DNA of 10,347 bases, from NCBI GenBank assembly GCA_003024985.2, contig PXIH01S0062057.1; one strand, written 5' to 3'. Positions 1 to 7,825 of the stretch are shown one piece after another (position 1 is the first letter of the stretch; every line of letters begins with the position of its first letter). A model generated the notes under the pieces. It was not told the origin of the DNA and ran no database searches. It saw nothing but the letters and a program-made list of their open reading frames with translations. Position numbers and translations under genes: made by a program. The DNA comes from Euperipatoides rowelli. Lineage: Eukaryota > Onychophora > Udeonychophora > Euonychophora > Peripatopsidae.

Positions 1-104
1 TGGAACTAGTTCCTTTTTCAAAACAGGAACTAAGAACAGGAACTAGTTCCTATTTTTTGAAAGGAACTGGAACTGGAACTAGTTCCTTTTTTACTGGAAC
101 TATC
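1..104. repeat. Minisatellite-like array of GGAACTAGTTCC palindromes (cut by the window edge)
   Basis: Three exact copies of the 12-bp palindrome GGAACTAGTTCC lie at 2-13, 39-50 and 75-86, so they start 37 and 36 bases apart. Half-site words (GGAACT) fall between them at about 26-31, 63-68, 69-74 and 95-100, and T-rich spacers separate the units. Regular spacing plus partial copies points to a short tandem array that probably continues to the left of the window. The palindrome could act as a binding site or form hairpins, but nothing here shows a function. Confidence 0.8.
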
Positions 105-979
105 CCAACACTGTTTTTCATATATATATTTTTCATATATCATGTTTTAGAAAAGCAATTTTGTAAACAATCTACCCAGAAATATTCAAATGAGTGAAAA
201 TATACATTTATTGGTCAAGTGCCACATATGACTTCAACATCCAATCAAAATTGATAACTTCTCATAATCCTTAGCACAAACATGTTACTAGAGACTATTA
301 ATTAACCCAACCTGTACAGTTTGCAACAACTGCACATGACTGACTAAAATGAATAGCAGCCTTTTTTCAAATTTATTTACAATTCTAACCTTCATCCTAA
401 CTCCTTTGAGTTGAACCCACTATGCTCAAACCCTATGATATACTGTACCTTTTTTGGTCGTTTTTGATAATTTTGACTTGACTTCATCAGCACAACCGTT
501 AACCAATCAAGTTTTAGGAAACATGCACAATTGTTAGAAAAACCACAAGTTGGGTCAGAAAATGTCTTTAATGACCAAAACGGATAAAGGGACACAAATT
601 CAAAATTAAAAATACTTAGTATTTTTAAACTTTAAAAAAAAAAAAAAATTAGTTTATCTAAATTTAATCCATAAAAGAGGAGCAACAGTAAAAACTATTT
701 TATTCTTTAAATAAAAATTAAATATTTTTATTTTACTTATTCAAAATAAAACTTCTTTATAGCAGTTTGAGACTATTAAATCTATCTAATCTCAAACTTG
801 CAAAAAATAGTCTGCCCTGGAAATATTTTTAATTCCGAGTCATTTATTTATTTTGAATCTAATTTTCATTGGATTACTTTAAACAGTATTTGTTATTGAC
901 TAATAAGACTATAAAATTGTTTGTTTAATGTAGCTACGTATATTTAGTCAATTTTAAAAAAAAAAAAAAAATCACGGTA

Positions 980-994
980 GGGCTTATAGAGCCC
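980..994. other. Small GC hairpin beside a 16-A tract
   Basis: GGGCT at 980-984 pairs perfectly with AGCCC at 990-994 across the 5-base loop TATAG. It lies 8 bases after the A-tract at 956-971. Read on the minus strand, this is a short GC stem followed by a long T run, the layout of a repeat-element end. I cannot assign it to a family. Confidence 0.4.
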
Positions 995-1354
995 CACATT
1001 CTGAATTGTGGTCTTGATTGATAATTTAAGGCAGTCATTGATTAAAATGTAATAAGCAAAAATCTAAAATAGGCTATATGTTGACATTAAACAAAGTTTA
1101 AAAAATATCTTGAATACAAAGTAAACTAATATTAGTGATGAGTACACTAATTACAGTGACAATTCAATTTCACATGTGAACAAAGGAATACACCCAGACA
1201 GTCTGAATAAATTAATTTACATTTCTGTCAAATTTAGACAGAAGCTATCAAGAGTAATGTACTTTAAAATTTAAGATTTTCAAAAATATAGCCACACATT
1301 CAAAAATCAAGTCCAAAAGAAGGGTAGGATAATTTTTTTCCTATTTAGTGACTA

Positions 1355-1460
1355 CAATGTTTGTGTAGGGAGGGGAGGCGGGGGGCAGGCCTCAAATTTT
1401 TTTTTTTCTACTAGCCAACTTGGCTACTGATANGGAATAACAGCTAGCCAAATACGATTT
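1355..1460. repeat. G-rich island with nearby AGCCAA/TTGGCT inverted repeat, possible repeat fragment
   Basis: The segment from about 1366 to 1390 is a run of G tracts (GGGAGGGG, then GGGGGG) that stands out sharply from the AT-rich surroundings. A T-tract follows, then TAGCCAA and TTGGCTA flanking a single C, a 7+1+7 inverted repeat near 1422-1436. An ambiguous base (n) is at 1433. The island resembles the one at 3355-3630 in word content (TGTGTA, GGGAGGGG, GCCAAAT), so both may be remnants of one interspersed repeat family. The similarity was judged by eye. Confidence 0.35.
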
Positions 1461-2736
1461 CCACTAAACAGAAAATTTAAGCTGCTGCTATAATATTGTT
1501 ATTAAGAATAAAAAACATGAAATCACATTTTTAAGCTTTTTCTACAACATTTTTATAACTTATTACATATCTGGTATATTAACAGGTCTTTAGCTTAATT
1601 ATTCTGGTACCAATATAGACCTGTTAATACTCTAAAATTGACAATTTAAGTATAAATCCTGATCCACTTTTTACAATAGAATTAGGAACTAAGAAAAAAA
1701 TGATTAGCATTTTTATTAGCATATTATTTTCGACAAATAGTAAAGCTTATATGAATCAATTTTCCAATTTGTGCGTGCTTATTATTTTTTTCAGTTCCAA
1801 ATGTCTTGGCTTTAATGAAACATTAATAAGCTTATTCTAAGTTATAAGTTAGTCTACAAACAATTTATTTTTATAGATATTTTTTTTTTTTAATTATTTA
1901 GCATGCACTTTTAAGACAATGCATCAATCCAAAACATGTTTTAATACCTACTGTACATAAAGAACTAATGGATATGGTTGATTAGTTATAGTGCCTGTTT
2001 CACATATGTACAAGTATTAACAATCTTCTGCTATTAAAGAAAATCTATATTAAAGTACAGGAACTAATTTAAGTATAGATTAAGGTAACAATAAATTTTT
2101 ATCTAAGGAAAAGGTGATATTGTAATAAGTCAATCTTAGAATATAGCAAAATAGTTGCTGCTTGAATTATTTTTTAATGATTTTTATTCTGTTACATAAA
2201 TTTTTTTTGCTTAGACATTTCTATTTCTTATACACTAATAATATATTAAACATTCTAATTGGATTGTGTTCTATCTCGGCCTTCTATATAATGTTTATTG
2301 TGGCAAACTATTTTTATGTTCAGAGAAATANTGTAGTTTTATTAAAAATGCAATTGAAATACCTGTAATCAATAAAATCTAGATCTCTTAATTAGTGTTA
2401 TACTGTAGCCTATATTGAAAATTTAAAGTAATTGTTTAACTTTATTCCCATTTAGAAGTCAATGTTTATAATGATCGATTCTTATTCAAATGTGCTAAAA
2501 ATTATTACATTTGATTTGAAAGTATGCTTTGACATCTATAAATCATATTAGCTTATATAAGGATAAAACAATACATTGCTTACCGACAGCTGTAAATGCC
2601 ATTATCTAAAGAGCTTATTTTTACTGATAATTATAATTTATGTGGAATAATCTAATAATTGTTCTAAACAAATAAGGAATTATTTCTAGTCACTATATAA
2701 CATCCAATCTAAACTAAAATCGCGAAAGTACAACTA

Positions 2737-2754
2737 CAGTGTACTAGTACACTG
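2737..2754. repeat. Perfect 18-bp palindrome CAGTGTACTAGTACACTG
   Basis: Bases 2737-2754 read the same on both strands without mismatch or spacer. The pattern is broken at the next outward pair (A against C). A further GTAC-containing word, ACTGCAGTAC, overlaps its right end. It could be a cruciform-prone site or a dimeric binding site, but no gene lies close enough to tie it to regulation. Confidence 0.7.
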
Positions 2755-3354
2755 CAGTACATCGAAAACATTTTATCCATCCGCCATTTTTTAAGATTTA
2801 TGATTTGTGGCATCATAACAGATGTCGGAACCACTGAGTATAGATAAGATGTAAAGCATTCAAGATGCCATAAAACCTGTCATACAACGATGGCGATTGA
2901 AATATACAGTACAACCAGATATTTTCTCAAATTGTTATGAAGTAAGAATAAAAAAAATCAAACTCAAATTAAAAAAAAAAAGCTTGTAACACAAAGCATA
3001 TAATTTTAAAATATATTATTTTTAATGCATACCAAAATGCGAATCTTCATAATGATAGCTGAATTTTTATATCGTAATCATCATTATGTCAACTCGGAGA
3101 AACTCATTCAAGTAAGGTTTCCCATAATGAATTTTGATCTAAATTGCTAATAAATACAGTAGATTGTTAATTTCAACAATCTTATATAAAAATTCTGTCT
3201 ATTTTTAACAATTTATAGTGACTCAGATTTTTTTAGATTACAATGGAATTAAATATTTTAGAGTAAATAATACGATTCTCAAATTTATTAACTTAATATT
3301 GTACCAGACATTTTTGTTTATTGACTATGGAAATTAACTTTAGAAACAAAACAA

Positions 3355-3630
3355 AAATTTAGTTCGCCAAATACTAGTTGGCAACCGATCTTTTCGAGCC
3401 CTGCTGTTTGGCTTACCTGTAAAGTCCAATACCAGGTTTACTGTTGGATTCAAGGGAGGAAAACCGCACCATAAAAAATGTCCTTTTATTTGAGATGAAT
3501 TTGATGGTTTCTCTAACTCGGTTCCCGCCAACCATTTTTAAATAGTAGCCAAATGTTGTAGAACCAAATTGCGAATAGCCAGGGTATGTGTACGGGAGGG
3601 GTTGTCCCCCCTTCCCTCTCCCGGTGATTT
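3355..3630. repeat. GC-richer island, probable interspersed repeat fragment
   Basis: This stretch is markedly richer in G and C than its flanks. It contains GTTGGCAACCGATC near 3377, CCCGCCAACC near 3525 and a 6-bp stem CGGGAG/CTCCCG at 3593-3623 enclosing a C-rich loop, with an 8-T run just beyond. Two overlapping minus-strand open frames cross it (3340-3531 and 3413-3706), but neither shows a recognisable domain, and open frames in two registers suit a non-coding, less AT-rich insert. An old transposable-element fragment is the best guess; the family is unknown and no target-site duplication was identified. Confidence 0.4.
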
Positions 3631-4222
3631 TTTTTCTAAAAAATTGGTTCTTTTTCTTGTCAGTTAAAACATAGTTTGAGTGAAATTTGATTAAATGTGT
3701 AAGCATATATTTATCAGTTTAATATTTGGATTTAGTATATTATGATTTGCAATAAATTTTTATAAATTATTATCTTAAACTTCAATTTGAAGATTAGACT
3801 AAATAATTAGTTAAAGAAGCTATCAATGTATTAGACCTAAATTAGAGGTTAGGTAAGAATCAGGCTAATGACTTAAAAATATTGCCTAAATTAAAATTAA
3901 TTGTTTTTAGTCTGTCTTATTAAAAAAGTCAACAGAAATGACATCAATGCTTATTTTTTTTAGATAATGCTGTATACTAATAATAAGATAATTAATGTAG
4001 ACATAACATCTATAGGCTAACTATGGCATTAACAAAAGCTTATAAATTGACCAGGTCCAGGATTGAACTTGAAATTATGATACATCATGCAACTGAGTTA
4101 CTCCATCCAGATTAACACTAGACTATTATGATATTTGACTGATGAGGCAGCACAAATTTCTAAAGCCCTGCTTTAATGGAAGTGGATTCCTGTTTCACTG
4201 ATGTTTTTTTTTTTTTTTTTTA
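3631..4222. other. Non-coding stretch ending in an 18-T tract
   Basis: AT-rich sequence without a credible gene. It holds the tRNA-like segment at 4051-4110 (minus strand) and an uninterrupted run of 18 T at 4204-4221. The T run could be an upstream polypyrimidine tract, since an AG follows at 4229-4230, or the tail of an old retroposon inserted on the minus strand. The better splice acceptor for the exon is downstream at 4340-4341. Confidence 0.5.
4051..4110 (-). repeat. Decayed tRNA-like segment (tRNA pseudogene or SINE head)
   Basis: On the minus strand, TAACTCAGTT (4100-4091) resembles the pol III A box and D arm of a tRNA, and AGTTCAATCC (4069-4060) resembles the B box and T arm. The T stem TCAAG/CTGGA pairs at four of five positions. 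The presumptive 7-bp acceptor stem (GATGGAG against CCTGGTC) pairs at about five of seven positions counting wobbles. The span from position 8 to the T stem is only 28 bases, against about 41 in a normal tRNA, so the anticodon arm is largely missing. It cannot be a working tRNA; a decayed SINE head or tRNA pseudogene is the reading, and chance is possible. Confidence 0.35.
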
Positions 4223-4321
4223 ATGTGGAGAATGTCTGATCCTAATCCTAATTTTGCATCAAAGTTTGCAGACCAAAAATTTGTTTTAATTCCTATACTA
4301 GCATTCAAGTTTAAAGAAAAT

Positions 4322-4341
4322 TCAAATCTTTTTATTTCTAG
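4322..4341 (+). promoter_or_regulatory. Splice acceptor (3' splice site) before the first supported Piwi exon
   Basis: A pyrimidine-rich run (CTTTTTATTTCTAG) ends in AG at 4340-4341, a textbook metazoan 3' splice site. The downstream protein is Ser/Gln/Pro-rich like a Piwi N-terminal tail, whereas the upstream in-frame stretch is Phe/Ile/Lys-rich like translated intron. That contrast favours the exon starting at 4342. It is not decisive, because the frame stays open back to 4223. Confidence 0.6.
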
Positions 4342-4470
4342 AAATGAACAAGTTTCATCCTCAGGTTCAAGTGTCTATGATATGGGCAGGGCTAAGCCTC
4401 TAGAACAACAAAGCCAAATGAGGCCAGCACCTACTCCAGCTTTAAAAATGCATGGCACAGTGGGAAGCAG
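4342..4470 (+). CDS. piwi: Piwi-like protein, N-terminal tail exon (partial gene)
   Basis: This exon encodes about 42 residues of the disordered N-terminal tail of a PIWI-subfamily Argonaute, the piRNA-guided silencing protein. The peptide is rich in Ser, Gln and Pro, contains MGRAKP and QMRPAPTPAL, and ends ...GTVGS. Piwi tails usually carry Arg-Gly dipeptides methylated for Tudor binding; only one GR is seen, so an RG-rich part, if present, lies in an upstream exon. The exon ends in AG followed by GTAAGA and joins the exon at 7391 through a split Ser codon, giving GSS-IPLSANY, which matches the usual entry into the N domain. Its left end is uncertain: the frame is open to ATG codons at 4223 and 4232, and the latter has A at -3 and reads MSDPN. 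That reading would add an atypical hydrophobic stretch. Identity rests on frame and position next to the better exon. Confidence 0.62.
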
Positions 4471-4476
4471 GTAAGA
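4471..4476 (+). promoter_or_regulatory. Splice donor GTAAGA
   Basis: AGCAG|GTAAGA is a strong 5' splice site. The in-frame stop TAA lies inside the donor itself (4472-4474), so the open frame ends exactly where splicing would remove it. It leaves two bases (AG) of a codon, completed by T at 7391. Confidence 0.75.
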
Positions 4477-5316
4477 ATTTAATATCCATACTATTAGCTA
4501 AGTATTTTGAAAAAAAAAAAAACTTTAAATTACGATAAATGTAACATCTTAATACTCCCAATTACAAGTGTGAAAAGACTCACTTTATAAGTCTTGCATC
4601 CATTGAAAACAAAGTTGTCAATCTTTGTTTTAAGATATATTGAAAAAAAAAAATCCAAAATACAGGACTTGTCATGGCTTCTATAAGAGTCAATCTATTA
4701 ATGGATTAATTTAGCGCATTTAACGCAGTTTTCCTCCGTTATCTTTGTGATAAAGAAATCTTGTCCATTTTCTGACACTTCAAGGTAAAATTTCATACAA
4801 AGTGCAATGATGTTGTCCAATATATATAAGAGAAAGAAAAACATGTGTGCGATAAAGATTATCATTCCTTTTTATGCACATATTGCTTTTAGATTAATAT
4901 ATAGTGTTTACGTTTTATATATAAGCCAAAAATGAGCAAAATCTTATATTAGCGTTTGGCTAAAATACTAGTGGTGGCTTGAATCCTGATACAGTATATG
5001 TATGATTATCCATTACCTGTTTATTATAGTAAGATCTCGTGATTCGCACTAAAAAAATATATCAATTTTCGTAAGTATTTAAAAATATATACAGTACAGT
5101 ATATATTTCGGAAAAAAAATATATTTTTTTAATTTTATAAAAATATAATTATTTAGCTTTAAAACTGTGAAAAAAATATTAAAATCTGATATTTAGTATT
5201 TAAAGAAAAGTACCCTTAGCCTGAAGCACTAGTTGAGTTGCAGGGTATAAACTCTTCCTGTATATTTAAATATTTTCTGGAGAAAAACTCGCTTTGGCCT
5301 AATTCCACGATTTTAG

Positions 5317-5340
5317 CCTAGTGGCAGTTCGATCGCTAGG
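5317..5340 (+). other. Short hairpin with A-box-like and B-box-like words
   Basis: TAGCCTAGTGG at 5314-5324 fits the tRNA A-box pattern, and AGTTCGATC at 5326-5334 resembles a B box. They are almost adjacent, where a tRNA or SINE has about 30-60 bases between them. CCTAG at 5317-5321 pairs with CTAGG at 5336-5340. This may be an internally deleted SINE head or a coincidence. Confidence 0.2.
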
Positions 5341-5531
5341 AGTAGTAGTTTACAGTATGGTCTAAGCTAGAACTCGTAAGGCCCTTAACTATCGCAGATA
5401 TGACGTATGATAGATCCGCAAAATAAAAAAAAACCACAAACATTTAACAAAACATTTAAAACCATATACAAAACAATTAGAACGTATTTGTGAATCCTAA
5501 AAAGGACTTGTTTTGAGAAAAAAACTTACAG

Positions 5532-5662
5532 GGATGAAAATTTTGGTGGTGAGTCCGAGGAACCCGGAGGATGAGGCTAAGTTTGTAGAATTTAATCAAC
5601 TTCAAAAATGTAGCACATAAGGATGTGGATAAGCTTGGAGATTTAATAAACTTCAAAGCAAA
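5532..5662 (+). other. Intronic GC-richer island with a 28-codon open frame and an imperfect direct repeat
   Basis: After CTTACAG (a good acceptor-like word ending at 5531) comes ATG at 5534 and an open frame to TAA at 5618-5620, starting MKILVVSPRNPEDEAKF. The composition is more protein-like than the surrounding AT-rich DNA. A second copy of the segment at 5579-5610 (AAGTTTGTAGAATTTAATCA) occurs at 5631-5662 in altered form (AAGCTTGGAGATTTAATAAA), 52 bases downstream, so part of the island is an imperfect tandem duplication. As an internal Piwi exon it fails, because the frame imposed by the 4470 donor meets TGA at 5571-5573. It could be a repeat fragment, a cryptic exon, or chance. I do not recognise the peptide. 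Confidence 0.3.
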
Positions 5663-5977
5663 TAGGAATAAAAAAATGGTTTGGTATTACGTAGAATAAT
5701 TCTTGAATAAAATAATGCGTAGGCTACTGGTACAGATTTACAAACATTTTTTTTTCAGTAGAAACAAAAAAAATTACTTAATAAGGATAGCCGATCTCTT
5801 CAAAAATGGCCTAATACCAGCTTCACTGCATCCAACCATCTATTTAACTATTTCTTGATTGCTGTACTTCTTAGATTTTTTTGATGGGGACTATCATTCC
5901 CTTCTTGTAACTCTTGAACTTAGAATAACCTTCTTGAAAAGCCATATTTCTACCAGGTCAAATGGTCAAATTTAAAT

Positions 5978-6000
5978 ATAAATTTTAAATTAAAATTTAT
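5978..6000. repeat. Perfect AT inverted repeat, 11-bp arms with 1-base centre
   Basis: ATAAATTTTAA (5978-5988) and TTAAAATTTAT (5990-6000) are exact reverse complements around a single A at 5989. The symmetry stops at the next pair. All 23 bases are A or T, so this may be a cruciform-prone site or a by-product of base composition. Confidence 0.6.
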
Positions 6001-7380
6001 TAATTAGAAGCCATAAATTCCTGTACAATATACATTAAATACAAATTAAATACTGTACATTATTAAACAAAATTACATATACACACACATACAGAAAAAA
6101 AATCATTACAATACAGTATTCATCAATCAATATTTCATTTGGAACAGGACGGCAAAGTATAGACTTTTGTTAGATATTTTTGGCATTTTTATTGCTTGGA
6201 AATACTGAACTATAAAAATAACAGTTTTCAATCAAGGAGAAAACGTGCAATCATGCGTATCTGCCGTGATAATTTATTTTCCCTTAAGAAATTATTTTAT
6301 AACTATAGTCAAAACACTTTGTAGACTAAACTTCTATGTTAGCTGCACCTGCAGTAATTTATTGTAAAGCTTCTGGAAGAGAATCTTTTGATAAATCAAA
6401 ATAACTCAAAACTTTTGCAATCGGCTTTTAAAACAAGAGCTGACATGATTGAAATACATTCCTTTAAGATTATAAAATAACTATTGAGGAAACTCATTTT
6501 TAAAAAAATGTGTTATTTTGGTTTTTTTTTTTTTTTAATTTTAAATAATTTTACACTTGTTTAAAAAAAATACCATTTTTCGTTTAGTAAGCTTATCGTG
6601 TTTTTATATTTACATTTTTAAGCAATAAAATCAACTTTTGGTTTGAGAATTTTAAAATTATCACTATTATTACTTAATTCGTTTTATCGTGCTTCACGAA
6701 AAACAAATGTCCCTAATTATACCCTAATTAAATGGATTTAAATTGGTATGCACATTATCACAGTTCGTGTGTTCCTAAATTATTCCATTGACATTCTGAC
6801 AATCAACAATAATGTACTCAGGGGTAAAAAAATCTGTTTTTCTTCTATTTACTTTTTAATACTCATATTTTTATATTAACTTTTAACAGCTTAAAAAAAC
6901 TGAAATCTAAAAAAAAAATGTCAGTGGCATATTTTTTGAAGAACATCGCACAAAATGTCATAAAATTGCCATGATATTGGTTAACATCACATAATGGCAA
7001 ATATCCAATCAGAGGTACTAAAATGGCTATATAGGCAATCAAGAAAGTTTCATTTGTCAAAGCTGTCTAAAAACAAATTTGCTTTGATTGGTCAAAATCT
7101 AAAGTTTGTCTTTGCCATAACTTATCGCTGTGAGCCTTAAATATAACACAGCAAAGTTAGGTATTTCTTTTTTTTTTTCTTTTTTTATTTGAGATTAATA
7201 TTTAAAGTTATCTAGTAAAATGATGTAAAAATATAATTTCCAGTGGATTTAAGTAAAATTATTTTTGAAACTTTTTGAGCTGTATAAATGATATAGCTAA
7301 ATTGTAATATACTAGGTATTTTCAGTATTTAACAACTCTGCATTTATATACTGTATATGTATTTACTATGTATATATATT

Positions 7381-7390
7381 TAATTTTCAG
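7381..7390 (+). promoter_or_regulatory. Splice acceptor TAATTTTCAG
   Basis: A pyrimidine-rich stretch ends in TTTTCAG at 7390. The exon that follows supplies one base (T) to complete the split Ser codon and then continues in the Piwi frame. The upstream in-frame residues (YIYLIF) are translated intron. Confidence 0.85.
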
Positions 7391-7589
7391 TATTCCATTA
7401 AGTGCAAACTATATTAAAGTTCAATCTATGCCTAACAAGGGAATATTTGAGTATCATGTACATTTTGATCCTGAAGTGGATGGTAACAACGTGCGATTTG
7501 GCCTTGTTAATCAGTGCAAGAATATTATAGGTGAAGTGAAAATTTTTGATGGCACTAAACTTATTTTACCTAAAAGATTGCCAAATGAA
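7391..7589 (+). CDS. piwi: Piwi-subfamily Argonaute, N-domain exon (partial gene)
   Basis: This 199-base exon encodes 66 complete residues plus one base of the split Ser codon. The peptide follows the conserved start of the Piwi N domain in order: PLSANYIKV (residues 2-10), the EYHVHFDPEVD strand block (20-30), NNVRFGLVNQ (32-41), IIGEVKIFDG (45-54) and LILPKRLPNE (57-66). Vertebrate and insect Piwi proteins show the same layout (Tyr-His-Val/Ile before an acidic/Pro segment, Ile-Gly and Phe-Asp-Gly, then Leu-Pro-Lys-Arg/Lys-Leu). Piwi proteins load piRNAs and silence transposons, mainly in the germ line; slicer residues lie in the C-terminal PIWI domain, outside this window. The exon ends at GAA before GTAAGT, phase 0. 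No stop or frameshift interrupts it, so the gene looks functional here. Whether it belongs to the Piwi/Aub or the Ago3 branch cannot be settled from 66 residues. Confidence 0.9.
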
Positions 7590-7595
7590 GTAAGT
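7590..7595 (+). promoter_or_regulatory. Splice donor GTAAGT
   Basis: The consensus 5' splice site GTAAGT directly follows the GAA codon of LPNE. In Piwi relatives the next residues are usually Val-Thr-Glu-like, consistent with a phase-0 junction here. The in-frame codons after it read as translated intron (VSCYYRYYYF). Confidence 0.85.
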
Positions 7596-7718
7596 TGTTA
7601 TTACCGTTATTACTATTTCAATCACCCATACTAGTATTACATTTATTATTTTTTATTACCTTCATTGTTGTTATTGGTGATATTAGTATTAGTGCTGTTT
7701 AACTTTGACTAATATTGC

Positions 7719-7825
7719 TTCTATTGTATAATGCTATTACGGAGTTTACTTCTATTTTATGATGCTATTGCTGAGGCTACTTCTGTTGAATGATGCTATT
7801 ACTGAGGCTATTCTATCACTGCTAC
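7719..7825 (+). repeat. Tandem repeat, about 3.4 units of 31 bp
   Basis: Units run 7719-7749, 7750-7780 and 7781-7810 (30 bases), with a partial fourth at 7811-7825. Each starts TTCTRTT and carries an ATGCTATT core followed by an ACGGAGTTTAC or CTGAGGCTAC ending. Units 2 and 3 are the closest pair. The flanks from about 7595 to 7720 and after 7825 are rich in TTATTAC and ATT-like words, so the array may have grown from degenerate trinucleotide sequence. No coding role is apparent. Confidence 0.75.

Larger units (their letters stand above)
105..3354. other. AT-rich non-coding stretch upstream of the first supported exon
   Basis: No reading frame here looks like a conserved protein. The two longest open stretches, 392-595 on the minus strand and 2162-2368 on the plus strand, have AT-driven composition (Phe, Leu, Ile, Asn, Tyr) and no recognisable motif. 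Visible structure is limited to A-tracts at 634-648 (15 A) and 956-971 (16 A), a small GC hairpin at 980-994, a G-rich island near 1366-1390 and the palindrome at 2737-2754. The stretch may be an upstream intron of the Piwi gene or 5' flanking DNA. The sequence does not decide which, because the exon at 4342 appears to need an upstream exon. Confidence 0.6.
4471..7390 (+). other. Intron between the two Piwi exons (2,920 bp)
   Basis: It begins GTAAGA and ends TTTTCAG, and is AT-rich with stops in all frames apart from short chance openings. Contents that can be named are repeated TACAGTA words (4990, 5090, 5095, 5351, 6112) and TACTGTA (6051, 7349), a GC-richer island with a short open frame at 5532-5662, and a perfect AT inverted repeat at 5978-6000. 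CCAATCA/TGATTGG words occur at 7005-7011 and 7085-7091. The minus-strand open frame at 6863-7060 has no recognisable domain and is treated as chance. Confidence 0.75.

Noticed and set aside
392-595. Minus-strand open frame of 67 codons
   Set aside because: No recognisable motif, no splice-site context on that strand, and composition expected of translated non-coding DNA.
2162-2368. Plus-strand open frame of 68 codons that looks like a membrane protein
   Set aside because: The hydrophobicity follows from T-rich DNA (Phe, Leu, Ile, Tyr codons). It spans an ambiguous base at 2331, and no family or flanking signals support it.
3340-3706. Two overlapping minus-strand open frames of 63 and 97 codons
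   Set aside because: They overlap in different frames over a GC-richer island, where stops are rarer. The peptides show no domain I recognise, so a repeat fragment is more likely.
5532-5548. A 17-base micro-exon flanked by CTTACAG and GTGAGT between the two Piwi exons
   Set aside because: Inserting 17 bases would break the frame into the exon at 7391, while direct joining of 4470 to 7391 keeps it.
6863-7060. Minus-strand open frame of 65 codons
   Set aside because: AT-driven hydrophobic composition inside the Piwi intron, no motif and no sign of a separate transcript.
7719-7825. CRISPR-like array
   Set aside because: The repeats are contiguous without unique spacers, and the region is in an animal intron.
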